64,000 nucleotides of DNA from DATNPH01 sp036703315 (GCA_036703315.1 DATNPH010000179.1:1-64000); one strand, 5' to 3'. Counted from the first letter of the stretch, positions 1 to 9,122 are shown. Translations and numbers: made by a program. Notes: generated by a model from the letters alone, not told the origin.

Positions 1-1
1 A

Positions 2-1231
2 GAAGTCACAAACTCTGTGATTATGAGTTTTCTCCAGACCACAGCTGGTCTGAGTATTGAATCAGCGGCATCCGTGTTTCAAGCCCAAAGTGAAGTCATT
101 TCTGTCTTGGCAGAACTAGGCGTCGTGATTCTCTTATTTGAAATTGGACTAGAGTCCGACCTCCAAGAACTGATCCGTGTTGGTCCCCAAGCTGCTGTTG
201 TGGCAGTTGTTGGGGTAGTTGTCCCTTTTGCCACTGGCACGGTCGGTTTAATTTACTTATTTAACGTTTCCCCTATACCCGCAATTTTTGCCGGTGCTGC
301 CTTGACAGCCACCAGTATTGGTATCACTGCCAAGGTCTTAGCAGAAATAGGTCGTCTTAGTTCCAAAGAAGGTCAAATTATCATTGGTGCAGCGGTTCTT
401 GATGACGTTCTGGGTATCATCGTCTTAGCAGTTGTCGCCAGTCTGGCAAAGACGGGTGAAATCGCCATCAGTAATGTCGTCTATCTGATTATTAGTGCCG
501 GTGTTTTCCTCGTCGGAGCAATTTTGCTGGGTCGCTTCCTGGGACCCTACTTTGTTGCCTTAGTCAATGAAATGAAGACTCGCGGTCAGGTATTACTGAC
601 AGCACTGATTTTTGCTTTTATCCTGTCTTACGTCGCTGCGGCGATTCAATTAGAAGCAATTTTAGGAGCCTTTGCTGCGGGTCTTGTCCTAGCTGAGACG
701 GATAAGCGCCGGGAGTTAGAACAACAGGTGATTCCCGTTGCCGATATCCTGGTGCCGATTTTCTTTGTCAGTGTTGGTGCTAAAACTGATTTGGGTGTTC
801 TAAATCCAGCTGTTCCTAGTAATCGAGAAGGCTTGATTTTAGCGATTTTCCTGATCGTGGTCGCCATCATTGGTAAGGTAGTTACTGGTTTGACAGTGTT
901 CGGTCAACCTGGAATCAATCGACTGGCGATTGGTGTGGGGATGATTCCTAGGGGTGAAGTGGGGTTGGTCTTTGCTGGTGTCGGCTCGGCAAGTGGTGCC
1001 TTGTCGGAAGCCACTGAGGCAGCGATTATCATGATGGTCATTTTGACTACGTTTATTGCGCCCCCCTTGCTACGGTTTGTGTTTCAGGAACCAGAGTCGG
1101 AGACTACGTCATCAGAACTACCTGTTTTGGATGGTGCCAGCACAGGAGCGATTGCACTGGAACAAACTGCTAATTCTCAGGCAGAAGCTAAGGACGTGGA
1201 AACGGTGCAAGAGCCAAAGAAAAATCCATGA
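2..1231 (+). CDS. Cation/proton antiporter, CPA2 (KefB/NapA-like) family, 5' truncated by window edge
   Basis: A polytopic inner-membrane protein of the monovalent cation:proton antiporter-2 family, expected to exchange Na+ or K+ for H+. The reading frame is already open at the first bases, and the usual first helix is missing, so the true start lies outside the window; the GTG at 17 is only the first in-window candidate. Visible hallmarks are the LLFEIGLESDL segment, an ALTATSIG helix, the AAVLDDVLG helix carrying the paired acidic residues expected to bind the ion, and PRGEVGLVFAG near the C-terminus. The last 50 residues are a hydrophilic cytosolic tail rich in E, T and S with no recognisable RCK/TrkA-N domain. 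It is separated by about 350 bases from the next gene and is probably transcribed on its own. Whether Na+ or K+ is the substrate cannot be read from the sequence. Confidence 0.88.
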   Translation, partial: EVTNSVIMSFLQTTAGLSIESAASVFQAQSEVISVLAELGVVILLFEIGLESDLQELIRVGPQAAVVAVVGVVVPFATGTVGLIYLFNVSPIPAIFAGAALTATSIGITAKVLAEIGRLSSKEGQIIIGAAVLDDVLGIIVLAVVASLAKTGEIAISNVVYLIISAGVFLVGAILLGRFLGPYFVALVNEMKTRGQVLLTALIFAFILSYVAAAIQLEAILGAFAAGLVLAETDKRRELEQQVIPVADILVPIFFVSVGAKTDLGVLNPAVPSNREGLILAIFLIVVAIIGKVVTGLTVFGQPGINRLAIGVGMIPRGEVGLVFAGVGSASGALSEATEAAIIMMVILTTFIAPPLLRFVFQEPESETTSSELPVLDGASTGAIALEQTANSQAEAKDVETVQEPKKNP

Positions 1232-1478
1232 ATACTTCTTTTTTTTAAGAGAAGTTGATCGATTACAGCCTTTTAGCGAGCACTCTATCTGTATTCTTGA
1301 TTTTGGAAAACCCGTGTATACTGTTTCTCCTGAAACTTAAATTCGCCAGTCTACGTCCCAGAGGGTTGACTGCCTTAAGCAGACAAATACTAAGTGGTAT
1401 GCATTGTTGGGTGCGATCAGAAAAGCTTCAGTCAGGGTTGGAACAAGAGCGCCATTGGAACTTGGGGATTTGTATTGA

Positions 1479-1515
1479 CAAGCCGATAAAAATGTGGATT
1501 GCATTTTTAGGCTTG
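1479..1515. other. Strong hairpin in the leader of the amidase gene
   Basis: Two arms, CAAGCC-(gat)-AAAAATG and CATTTTT-(a)-GGCTTG, pair around a 7-base loop. There is no T-run behind it, so it is not a textbook terminator. It sits about 70 bases before the amidase start and could end antiporter transcription or act in the 5' leader. The rest of the gene-free stretch 1232-1587 shows nothing else I can support. Confidence 0.4.
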
Positions 1516-1587
1516 CCCCTCCCTTGAGCCTGTCAATCATTAAACACTCAACAATGTAGAACCGCGCTTTTAACAGGAGCAATAATT

Positions 1588-3078
1588 GTGAGATTTCGCT
1601 GGCTACTGCTACTTCCCAGCTTTTTGAGTGTTTTTCTGTTTTCCGCTGCCGCACAAGCGGGTCAACTCGTATCCTGGCGTTTTGATAACAATCAGAACCG
1701 ACTGATGTTTACCACAAACGGCTCAGTCCAACCCAAAGCACAACTGCTTGCCAATCCGGCACGCATAGTCATTGATTTGCCTGAGACTAGTCTGGATCGC
1801 AAAACGGCAAATCAGCTGCTAAGAGGTGGTTTTCAGGAAATCCGAGTAGGGCAACTTGATGAACGGACAACTCGGATTGTAATTGAATTAGCTCCAGGCT
1901 ACACACTGGATCCCCAGCAGGTAAAATTCCGAGGAGCGACGGCAGCTCAGTGGTCAGTGGACCTACCAACACCCGAACGAGCACCGCTACCACCATTAGG
2001 AAAACCTCTTCCCCCCAACCCTCCTTCCTCAGGTAATCAATCCTATCAACCGCTACCTCCTTTGTTGGGGACACCGAATCGACCAGTTCCAACATCTGTT
2101 GCAGGTCAATTAGCTATAATTCAGTCGGTTGAACTCTCAAGCGGTGGAACTCAGCTGTTGATTAGGGCTGACCAACGAGTGAGAGCCACCAGCACCTGGG
2201 ATCCAAGAGCAAATGCCTACCAAATTACTATCTCTGGAGCCCGATTGGCTGACCAAGTCAAAGGACCCCAGCTAGACTCTAGCAGTCCTATCTCACGGGT
2301 GCTGCTTCGGCAGCAAGATTCACGCACAGTTGTGATTCTGGTACAACCGGGTGTGGGGGCTCAGATTGGAGAACTCAATCAGCTGAATGACCAGCTTTTG
2401 GCGCTGCAACTGCAACCGACAAAACTAGGAACATCTCCTACAGCTTCAATTCCTGTGCCTCCTCCTGAGAGGACATCGCCTGTTGTGCCCCCACCGACAA
2501 ATAATCCGTCTGTCCCGTTACCCCGCGTACCCAGGGGGCGAGTAGTTGTTATAGTTGATCCGGGACATGGTGGCCCAGATCCAGGTGCGATAGGCCTTGG
2601 TGGGCTGCAAGAGAAGGAAATTGTTATGTCGATCTCTCAACAGGTAGCATCTCTACTAGAGCAACAGGGCATCCAAGCCGTGCTTACGCGAACAGGTGAC
2701 TCAGACCTAGACCTAGCACCGCGAGTTGCTATGGCAGAACGAATGAATGCCAACATATTTGTCAGTATTCATGCTAATTCTATAAGTCTGAGTCGTCCTG
2801 ACATTAGTGGATTAGAGACGTATTATTACTCTAGTGGTCAGCGTCTTGCCCGCTCAATCCATAGTAGTATTTTGCAGAGTGTGGATGTCGATGATCGGGG
2901 TATCCGAACGGCAAGATTTTATGTTCTCAGGAAGACTTCTATGCCATCGGTTTTAGTCGAAGTTGGTTTTGTTACTGGCAGAGAAGACGCTGCTAAACTA
3001 TCAAGCCCATCTTACCGAACCCAGATGGCACAAGCGATTACTCGAGGCATCCTCCAATATCTTCAGGGCAATAGTTAA
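1588..3078 (+). CDS. amiC: N-acetylmuramoyl-L-alanine amidase with AMIN domain (AmiC-like)
   Basis: Periplasmic zinc amidase that cuts the bond between MurNAc and L-Ala of the stem peptide; in cyanobacteria enzymes of this type serve cell separation and septal nanopore formation. The N-terminus is a signal peptide (MRFRWLLLLPSFLSVFLFS, cleavage after AAAQA). An AMIN domain follows (about residues 25-130), then a Pro-rich linker, a second AMIN-like stretch (about 170-275), another Pro-rich linker, and the Amidase_3 catalytic domain (about 318-490). Zinc ligands are His327 in DPGHGG, Glu342 in LQEKE and His395 in SIHANS; Glu458 in VEVGF is the catalytic acid. Start is GTG with AGGAG about 9 bases upstream. 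murI follows after 24 bases, so the two wall genes are probably co-transcribed. Two AMIN-like blocks before one catalytic domain is usual for cyanobacterial AmiC. Confidence 0.93.
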   Translation: MRFRWLLLLPSFLSVFLFSAAAQAGQLVSWRFDNNQNRLMFTTNGSVQPKAQLLANPARIVIDLPETSLDRKTANQLLRGGFQEIRVGQLDERTTRIVIELAPGYTLDPQQVKFRGATAAQWSVDLPTPERAPLPPLGKPLPPNPPSSGNQSYQPLPPLLGTPNRPVPTSVAGQLAIIQSVELSSGGTQLLIRADQRVRATSTWDPRANAYQITISGARLADQVKGPQLDSSSPISRVLLRQQDSRTVVILVQPGVGAQIGELNQLNDQLLALQLQPTKLGTSPTASIPVPPPERTSPVVPPPTNNPSVPLPRVPRGRVVVIVDPGHGGPDPGAIGLGGLQEKEIVMSISQQVASLLEQQGIQAVLTRTGDSDLDLAPRVAMAERMNANIFVSIHANSISLSRPDISGLETYYYSSGQRLARSIHSSILQSVDVDDRGIRTARFYVLRKTSMPSVLVEVGFVTGREDAAKLSSPSYRTQMAQAITRGILQYLQGNS

Positions 3079-3102
3079 ACGTCAACAGACAAGCAAACAC
3101 CG

Positions 3103-4056
3103 GTGTCCAACTTTTTCGCCTCTTACTCCAGCGACTCTCAGAAGCAAAATACGTCCGACTCCTATACCGATACAGGGATATCCGCGAACGAGGAAAGTTT
3201 TAAACCTACCTTTACCTCAAGGGAAGAACCGCAGCGGAGGCGGATTGGTATTTTCGACAGCGGTGTTGGTGGTCTTACCGTTTTGAGAGAACTTTATCGG
3301 CAACTACCGAACGAATCGATTCTTTACTTTGCTGACACAGCACGGCTACCTTACGGTACAAGACCGCGTCATGAAATCTTACAATTTTGCTTTGAAATTT
3401 TGAGCTGGATGGTGCAACAGGACGTCAAAATGGTTGTTTTGGCCTGTAACACCAGTGATGCTTTAGCCTTAGAAGCTTTGCGTTGTGAGTTTAATGTTCC
3501 AATTTTGGGGCTGATTCTACCGGGTGCTCGCGCTGCGGTTCAACAAGGTCGTCGCATTGGGGTGATTGCCACCCCAGCCACGGCGGCTAGTAATGCTTAT
3601 CGACGTGCCATACTAGAAGTTGAAGCGACAGCCCACGTCTGGCAAGTTGGCTGCCCAGAGTTTGTACCTTTAGTCGAGCAAAACCGTGTATACGAACCCT
3701 ACACGGCTGAAGTGGCGCGACAGTACCTGGCTCCTTTGCTAAAGCAGCGAATCGATACCTTGATTTATGGCTGTACCCATTATCCGCATCTATCACCTGT
3801 AGTGCGGGAGATTCTTCCGTCACAGGTTAAACTTGTGGATCCGGCAGAACATGTAGTTGCTGCTGCTGCCCAAGAGCTAGATTTAATGAACCTAAGAAAT
3901 ACTCGATCGCCTCTACCAACCCGCTTCTGTGTCAGTGGTTGTCCTCAGCAATTTGCCCAATTGTCAGTAAAATGGCTGGGTTGTACCCCAGCCGTTGAAA
4001 AAGTTTACTTACCGACAACATCGTACCCGTCGGTATCGCTAGAACCAGTAGAGTAA
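3103..4056 (+). CDS. murI: Glutamate racemase
   Basis: Cytosolic cofactor-independent racemase that makes D-glutamate for peptidoglycan precursors. The two catalytic cysteines are visible as Cys115 in VLACNTSD and Cys224 in YGCTHYPH, and the fold opens with GIFDSGVGGLTVL at about residue 49. The 45 residues before that are polar, Ser/Thr-rich and not part of the catalytic fold. The GTG start used here has no strong Shine-Dalgarno sequence, but the frame has no ATG before the conserved core, so the extension is real or the start is a rarer codon nearer the core. The gene lies 24 bases behind the amidase gene, forming a wall-biosynthesis pair. Confidence 0.95.
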   Translation: MSNFFASYSSDSQKQNTSDSYTDTGISANEESFKPTFTSREEPQRRRIGIFDSGVGGLTVLRELYRQLPNESILYFADTARLPYGTRPRHEILQFCFEILSWMVQQDVKMVVLACNTSDALALEALRCEFNVPILGLILPGARAAVQQGRRIGVIATPATAASNAYRRAILEVEATAHVWQVGCPEFVPLVEQNRVYEPYTAEVARQYLAPLLKQRIDTLIYGCTHYPHLSPVVREILPSQVKLVDPAEHVVAAAAQELDLMNLRNTRSPLPTRFCVSGCPQQFAQLSVKWLGCTPAVEKVYLPTTSYPSVSLEPVE

Positions 4057-4060
4057 GCTG

Positions 4061-4366
4061 TTAAGTCAATTTACTAGTGACTTGTTTAACCTTTTGGGGT
4101 AGCGATGATGTTAACTTAGCGGAACGAAGTTCAGCTGCTAACTCCTTGGAAGTTGATCCGCTAACGCGAAGCGACCATCGCTCAACCTCATCTGTCTGAG
4201 TGGCATGCTCTGTTGACATATAAGGTGCGTAAGCATCAGTTACCGAGTTGGCCATATAGCCCGAACTCTTAAGCGTCCGCTGCGCTAGCATCAACAGCAG
4301 ATAGATTGTTAACAGATAACCAGTCGCCAGCAGGGGAATAATCACAGGCATATCACTGTAAGTCAT
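4061..4366 (-). CDS. Small single-span membrane protein, unknown function
   Basis: I do not recognise this protein. With the internal ATG at 4366 it has 101 residues: a hydrophobic segment (VIIPLLATGYLLTIYLLLML, about residues 6-27) followed by a hydrophilic tail of some 70 residues, probably cytosolic or periplasmic. An in-frame ATG at 4459 would add 31 residues containing a Cys and aromatic stretch; neither start has a convincing ribosome binding site. The gene is convergent with murI (stops 4 bases apart). The tail is partly encoded by cyanobacterial repeat-like DNA (gctaacgcgaagcg near 4159), so its C-terminal sequence may be poorly conserved. Confidence 0.5.
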   Translation of the reverse strand: MTYSDMPVIIPLLATGYLLTIYLLLMLAQRTLKSSGYMANSVTDAYAPYMSTEHATQTDEVERWSLRVSGSTSKELAAELRSAKLTSSLPQKVKQVTSKLT

Positions 4367-4459
4367 AGGGAGGCCAGGATGTAGAAAGATAGGAAATATC
4401 AATAGATTTTCTTTAACAGCACCCTTGCACCAATAACTGGTATAGAATACTGTAGTCAT

Positions 4460-4938
4460 GGAGAAAGACTGGGAGACAGAGCTTTGTTCCCTCTAGCTTC
4501 CCTATCGCTTTTCTGTAAAACCAAGCTGATGCCCAGGTTTAGGCTCAGCTCAATTTGATAGATAAGCGGGAAGTCCCTTATGAGATCTGACGGACGACAG
4601 GACTCAGTAATAACACTGAGGCGTTATCCAGAAACATCAGGCTCTATCTGCCTACCCAAACATAAGTTATTCCGTAAGAGGAGAGAGATTATTCTCGCCT
4701 ACCACTTTCGGTATCAATAAATCTATTAATTTTTTGAAACCCTTAATATTTAGATTAACATAAGACGCTTGGGGAACTCCACCAATTTTTTCACAGACTT
4801 AATAACTCGATACAATTTCTTCTACTCCTCTCTAATGCTGCTGTTCGTCAAACAAACCTTCCCTCTAGGGGACGCTTAGCTTAGAATTAAGGAAAGAATA
4901 TGTAAACTTTCGTAACTAACTTCTGAGTCGGCTAATCC
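4460..4938. other. Intergenic region before the prenyl synthase gene, no gene seen
   Basis: It must hold the promoter of the prenyl diphosphate synthase gene and perhaps that of the small membrane protein on the other strand, as the two are divergent. AT content rises from about 4700 on. I see no tRNA, strong hairpin or conserved ORF. Confidence 0.5.
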
Positions 4939-5910
4939 ATGACCTCAGTTACCTCCCTCTTTGCCCCTGTCGAAGCAGACCTGTGTGTACTCGCCGAGAA
5001 CTTAAAGAAACTTGTCGGTGCTCGTCACCCGATACTTTATGCCGCAGCTGAACACCTGTTCGGGGCTGGGGGAAAACGGATAAGACCGGCAATAGTTCTT
5101 TTGATTTCGCGGGCGACGATGCTTAATCAGGATATTACTCCGCGTCATCGACGTCTGGCAGAGATTACAGAGATGATTCACACCTCCAGCCTAGTCCATG
5201 ACGATGTAGTAGATGAGTCAGAAGTCCGTCGTGGGGTTCCCACTGTTCACAGCCGATTTGGCAACCGCGTGGCTGTACTAGCTGGGGATTTCTTGTTTGG
5301 TCAGTCTGCTTGGTACTTAGCTAATCTCGACAACCTAGAGGTAGTTAAGCTGCTCTCAGAAGTGATTAAGGACATGGCAGAAGGAGAAATCCAGCAAGGG
5401 CTGAATCGATTTGATACCACCCTTACCATTGAAGCTTACTTAGAGAAGACCTACTACAAAACGGCTTCGCTAATTGCCAATAGCTCCAAGGCAGCTGGTT
5501 TATTGAGTGGTGTCACCCAAGATGTTGCCGCAAACCTGTATAGCTACGGACGCCATATTGGCTTAGCTTTCCAGATCGTGGATGACATTTTAGACTTCAC
5601 AGCCTCCTCAGAAACTTTGGGTAAACCAGCCGCGTCTGATTTAGTTAGTGGCAATCTTACCGCACCCGTTTTATACGCTCTAGAAGAAAAATCTTACCTA
5701 GAAGTGCTAATTGAGCGAGAATTTGCCCAACCTGAGGATCTGGAGCAAGCGATCGCCCTTATTCACGAAAGTAAAGGCATCGAGCGTTCACGCGCACTTG
5801 CAGCCCACCACGCTCAGCTAGCTGTAGAAAGCTTGGCGCAATTAAAGCCTTCAGAGTCGTCTAAAGCCCTAATTAACCTAGCTGACTACAACCTGAGTCG
5901 TATTTACTAG
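4939..5910 (+). CDS. sds: Long-chain all-trans polyprenyl (solanesyl) diphosphate synthase
   Basis: Cytosolic or membrane-peripheral prenyltransferase that elongates allylic diphosphates with IPP; in cyanobacteria the solanesyl (C45) product feeds the plastoquinone side chain. Both aspartate-rich metal sites are present: first DDxxD at Asp88-Asp89-Asp92 (VHDDVVDE) and second at Asp215-Asp216-Asp219 (IVDDILDF). The GGKRIRP motif for diphosphate binding is at about residue 43. Length 323 aa fits the family. In many cyanobacteria this gene neighbours murI, as it does here with a small gene between. Chain length cannot be proved from sequence; the absence of bulky residues just before the first DDxxD is compatible with a long product. 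Confidence 0.93.
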   Translation: MTSVTSLFAPVEADLCVLAENLKKLVGARHPILYAAAEHLFGAGGKRIRPAIVLLISRATMLNQDITPRHRRLAEITEMIHTSSLVHDDVVDESEVRRGVPTVHSRFGNRVAVLAGDFLFGQSAWYLANLDNLEVVKLLSEVIKDMAEGEIQQGLNRFDTTLTIEAYLEKTYYKTASLIANSSKAAGLLSGVTQDVAANLYSYGRHIGLAFQIVDDILDFTASSETLGKPAASDLVSGNLTAPVLYALEEKSYLEVLIEREFAQPEDLEQAIALIHESKGIERSRALAAHHAQLAVESLAQLKPSESSKALINLADYNLSRIY

Positions 5911-5927
5911 TGTTTCTTTACATCACT

Positions 5928-5951
5928 AAGAGTTGCGTTAGCGCAGCTCTT
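5928..5951 (+). terminator. Hairpin behind the prenyl synthase gene
   Basis: Ten-base-pair stem AAGAGTTGCG / CGCAGCTCTT (one G-T pair) closed by the loop TTAG, 18 bases after the stop. No T-run follows, so it is a stem-only terminator or an RNA-stabilising 3' hairpin. It may serve both strands, because the next gene converges on it. Confidence 0.45.
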
Positions 5952-6156
5952 GTGTTATGGGCTTGCGTTCGTTATCTCTACAAAGGATGTTTCAGCTTTA
6001 ATTAACTCACAATCCGTTAATTTAAAACCTCCTGAAAACCTTCCTATAAAGTTCATCAAAAATTTACATTAGCGAAAACGTATAGCCGTGAGAAGAGATC
6101 CAGGTATTGCTTCTACCTCAATTGCTCAACTTAAGCCATCACGCTTGAGAACGAGC

Positions 6157-6642
6157 TTAAGCGATATCTGGAGGAAGGTTGCTAGGATATGACCTAGGTA
6201 CTGACTGCATTTGTTGCAGCTGTGTTTGAATTAAATGTTGCAAATCCTCTCGACGCACTTCTGTACCAGCTGCTAAATTACCGGGTGTATCAAAGAAAAC
6301 TGTGCTATCTATGGTGTCGAGCGCCAACATCTGGAATAAAAGGTGAGTAACTGGTACTGCCGTAGCAATGATTTGAGGGTCCCAAACCGACTGAAAATCA
6401 CCAGCGTCTTTGAGTGTAGGAAAAGCATAAATGACATTTTTCTCGACCTCAGGTTGAGCTCGATTACTCAGGGTCGTCACCACCCAACCTTGGTCAAGGG
6501 TTTGGAGAATATAGTATTCCACATGTCGTAGCTGACTGGCAAGGAGTTTAAGTACGGGTGCTAGAGCCTCAATAACTTTAGGCATCGTGCCGTCTTGCGG
6601 AGCCTGATCAATCAGAACTTGAATTTGTTGTTCTAAATCCAT
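6157..6642 (-). CDS. Conserved protein of unknown function, 161 aa
   Basis: Soluble, no signal peptide or membrane segment. The first 70 residues look alpha-helical (MDLEQQIQVLIDQAPQDG onwards); the middle holds beta-type stretches such as WVVTTLSN and VIYAFPTL; the end is Gln-rich and followed by a Pro/Ser tail. I recognise no catalytic motif and make no functional claim. It is divergent from hetZ with only 98 bases between the start codons, so the two share a promoter region; this could mean joint regulation with hetZ-patU, but that is inference. Confidence 0.75.
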   Translation of the reverse strand: MDLEQQIQVLIDQAPQDGTMPKVIEALAPVLKLLASQLRHVEYYILQTLDQGWVVTTLSNRAQPEVEKNVIYAFPTLKDAGDFQSVWDPQIIATAVPVTHLLFQMLALDTIDSTVFFDTPGNLAAGTEVRREDLQHLIQTQLQQMQSVPRSYPSNLPPDIA

Positions 6643-6740
6643 AGGGACTCAAGTTGAAGGGCGACTGTGCTGCTACGTATGAGTCTAAACCTAGATCAAA
6701 TCGGTTAAGAGCTCGTTTATGTTAGGGTCTTTGTTAAACA

Positions 6741-7913
6741 ATGAAAATCATGAGGGAAGTCTGCCACGGCGTGGAGGCAATATTTCAACTGCTGTATAAC
6801 GAATTCCGGCAGTCTACGAGTGCCACAGAGCAGAATTGTCGTGCTGTAGCAGCGCGTTTAGCAGATGAAGTCAATCGGATCTGCAAGGAAAGCAATCGGA
6901 TTCAAACGTCTGGGGATATCGAGAGCTGGGCGCAGACACTAGCGCACCATCGCCTCAAGCAAGTCTTAAGTTATTACAAACTGGGATCACAGCGGGGACG
7001 GGTAGAACTACAGAGTACCCTAAGTGCGATCGTCTACCGCTACATCACACCGCCTCAGACCCCAGGAAGCTACCAGGCGCGGCTGACCTTAATCGAAGAT
7101 TTCCTACAAGGATTCTATGTAGAAGCCCTGGGTGCCTTTCGACGAGAAAACTCAATGGATGGGGTTTATCGCCCCCGTGCTCTCCTAGAACTGGCAGAAT
7201 ACATGGCCTTTACCGAGCGTTACGGTAAGCGACGCATACCCTTACCCGGTCGTCGGTCTCAACAGCTGATTATCCTGCGTGCTCAAACTTTTTCCCAGCA
7301 GCAGCCTCCAGAAACGTCTGTAGATATGGACACAGCTGCGGAAGGGGCAGCACAAGAGTCAGACTCTAACTGGAACGATGCCGCAATCCAGCAAGTGCGG
7401 GAGATGATGGTAGCCTCTGAACCGGAACCCCTAGAAGCTAACCTTCGGGATACGGTAATCGAGGAATTACTCACTTATCTGGAAGAACGCCAGCAACAGG
7501 ATTGTGCAGACTACTTTATTTTACGCCTGCAAGACCTCCCAGCTAGCGAAATTGAAGAGATTTTGAAGCTGACTCCTCGTCAGAGAGATTATTTACAGCA
7601 ACGCTTTAAGTATCATTTAATTCGGTTTGCCCTGTCTCACCGCTGGGAACTGGTTCATCAGTGGCTAGAGGCAGATTTGGATCGGAATCTAGGTCTAACG
7701 CCCTTGGAGTGGCAGCGGTTTCAAGAAAAGATTAACTCTCAGCAGAGAGAATTACTTGAACTCAAGCAACAAGGGCGCTCAAATTCGGAAATTGCTCAAG
7801 CCATGAGTACTACAGTGACCCAGGTAGAGAAGCGATGGTTTAAATTGCTTGAAATTGCTTGGGATATTCGCAATAGTTCAGTATCCGGATCAGGTGCATC
7901 TCCAGATGAATAG
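6741..7913 (+). CDS. hetZ: HetZ, regulator of heterocyst/cell patterning in filamentous cyanobacteria
   Basis: HetZ is a DNA-binding regulator needed at an early stage of heterocyst differentiation in Anabaena sp. PCC 7120, and it also exists in non-heterocystous filamentous species. I identify it from the characteristic N-terminal block (VEAIFQLLYNE through VNRICKES), the ELAEYMAFTERYGKRRIPLPG core near residue 150, and above all the adjacent patU gene. The C-terminus (about residues 280-375) has LTPRQRDYLQQRFKYHLI and a helix-turn-helix-like unit (GRSNSEIAQAMSTTVTQVEKRW) resembling sigma region 4. A disordered acidic/Gln-rich stretch lies at about residues 185-225. ATG at 6741 is used; ATG at 6750 is an alternative. 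Its stop sits in the overlap with the patU start, so the two are translationally coupled. Confidence 0.85.
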   Translation: MKIMREVCHGVEAIFQLLYNEFRQSTSATEQNCRAVAARLADEVNRICKESNRIQTSGDIESWAQTLAHHRLKQVLSYYKLGSQRGRVELQSTLSAIVYRYITPPQTPGSYQARLTLIEDFLQGFYVEALGAFRRENSMDGVYRPRALLELAEYMAFTERYGKRRIPLPGRRSQQLIILRAQTFSQQQPPETSVDMDTAAEGAAQESDSNWNDAAIQQVREMMVASEPEPLEANLRDTVIEELLTYLEERQQQDCADYFILRLQDLPASEIEEILKLTPRQRDYLQQRFKYHLIRFALSHRWELVHQWLEADLDRNLGLTPLEWQRFQEKINSQQRELLELKQQGRSNSEIAQAMSTTVTQVEKRWFKLLEIAWDIRNSSVSGSGASPDE

Positions 7914-7917
7914 TGGT

Positions 7918-8997
7918 ATGGAAAATAACTTGGAGCTCCTATATAGCCGCTTAATCGCTTGGCTATTAGAAGAGTCCACTCCCGCTGCTTCACTATCAAC
8001 AGACGGACAGGTACAAAGTTCTGTCCCTACAGACGAAGCGATAGCAGCGGATTTTGAATTGGATCAGTTAGACTTACCTACTTCAGAAGAATTGAACATT
8101 GCATCCTCTACCTCTAACACTGGCACAGCGGCTCAAGACCGCACACGGGCAAGTTTGGAAGATATTCCTGCTCGTGAAGAAAGTACATCGGGCGGTGCAA
8201 CCCGCCCTTACAACTTGGGAGACATATCGACCGTGGAAAACCGCTTCCAGGCACTATTAAAGCGCCGGCTACAAGTTGAGATCGAACGTAACCCTCCTCT
8301 TTTCCCTTGGGAGACGAAAATTTCTGATTATGAACCCGATGCTCCTGACGCTGGAGCAGATAGTTGGGTTCCCCCCGTTCGCCTATGGATGCCACAGCTG
8401 TCTAACCTTAGCCTGCCTGTCTCTATTCCAGAAAATGTTTTGGCCCAACTGCTAGACGCCTGCACTGAAGCGGCTTATTCCCGGCGTCAGATCGGGGCAA
8501 AAATGGTCAATGCGGTGGAAAAATTATTTCCTGATCAATTTCAGCCGCTCAATCGATGGACGGATAGAGTGCTACTGGGAGGACTCCGTTCCGAACAACT
8601 GCCATGTCCGGCTTACGAAGCAGCTACCACTGAGCAAAAGATGACGCTGGCGCTGTTGGCAGCCAAAGAGATTATTAGCGCTCTAACTGTTCCAATTTCG
8701 TCAACTCAGACACCCGTGACGCGACAGTGGCACACCTCAGTGGGTGTGGTGACTGTACAGGCAGACTATCAGGTACAAGAAGGCGTTCCTACGCTGCGTG
8801 TGATTGGTCGCTTGCCTCGTGGTGGGAGTTTGACTCTGCGAACCCCTCAAGCATCGGCAAGCTCACAGCGCACCTATCCAGGGTACTTGAGTGTCGAATC
8901 CTTTGATTTACAACCGAACCAAACCTATCCTCTAGAGATACGGTTCCATGATTCAGAACAGACACCTTTAATTTTCGCGATTTGTCCGGCAATGTAA
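7918..8997 (+). CDS. patU: PatU, heterocyst-pattern protein paired with HetZ
   Basis: PatU is undivided here (359 aa); in Anabaena sp. PCC 7120 it is split into PatU5 and PatU3, where PatU3 affects heterocyst spacing and interacts with HetZ. The N-terminus (MENNLELLYSRLIAWLLEE) is helical, residues 25-90 are a low-complexity Ser/Thr/Ala/Asp linker, and a conserved block follows (RFQALLKRRLQVEIERNPPLFP, with FPWETKISDYEPD and RLWMPQLSNLSLPV after it). The C-terminal 110 residues look like an Ig- or SH3-like beta domain. Two in-frame ATGs lie at 7906 and 7918; the first overlaps the hetZ stop by eight bases. I prefer 7918 because MENN begins the folded helix, but 7906 is equally possible. There is no membrane segment. 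Confidence 0.78.
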   Translation: MENNLELLYSRLIAWLLEESTPAASLSTDGQVQSSVPTDEAIAADFELDQLDLPTSEELNIASSTSNTGTAAQDRTRASLEDIPAREESTSGGATRPYNLGDISTVENRFQALLKRRLQVEIERNPPLFPWETKISDYEPDAPDAGADSWVPPVRLWMPQLSNLSLPVSIPENVLAQLLDACTEAAYSRRQIGAKMVNAVEKLFPDQFQPLNRWTDRVLLGGLRSEQLPCPAYEAATTEQKMTLALLAAKEIISALTVPISSTQTPVTRQWHTSVGVVTVQADYQVQEGVPTLRVIGRLPRGGSLTLRTPQASASSQRTYPGYLSVESFDLQPNQTYPLEIRFHDSEQTPLIFAICPAM

Positions 8998-9037
8998 GTT
9001 AAAAACCTTTTGGGCTAGCATATTGAAATCCTGGCAT

Positions 9038-9118
9038 GTAGTCATTAGTCATTAGTCTTTAGTCCTTGGTAGGCTCTTCTAGTGACCAATGACCACTGGC
9101 CAATGACCAATGACCAAT
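9038..9118. repeat. Short tandemly repeated repetitive (STRR) heptamers, CATTAGT and CCAATGA units
   Basis: Runs of CATTAGT/CTTTAGT (9043-9065) are followed by CCAATGA/CCACTGG units (9085-9117). Such heptamer tracts are a known cyanobacterial genomic repeat class. They occupy most of the gap between patU and the transglutaminase-like gene and end three bases before its ATG, leaving no normal Shine-Dalgarno site. Confidence 0.75.
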
Positions 9119-9122
9119 TGCT

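Noticed and set aside
1255..1654. Overlapping frames on both strands before the amidase gene
   Set aside because: They overlap each other and the hairpin, lack start context, and show no conserved motif.
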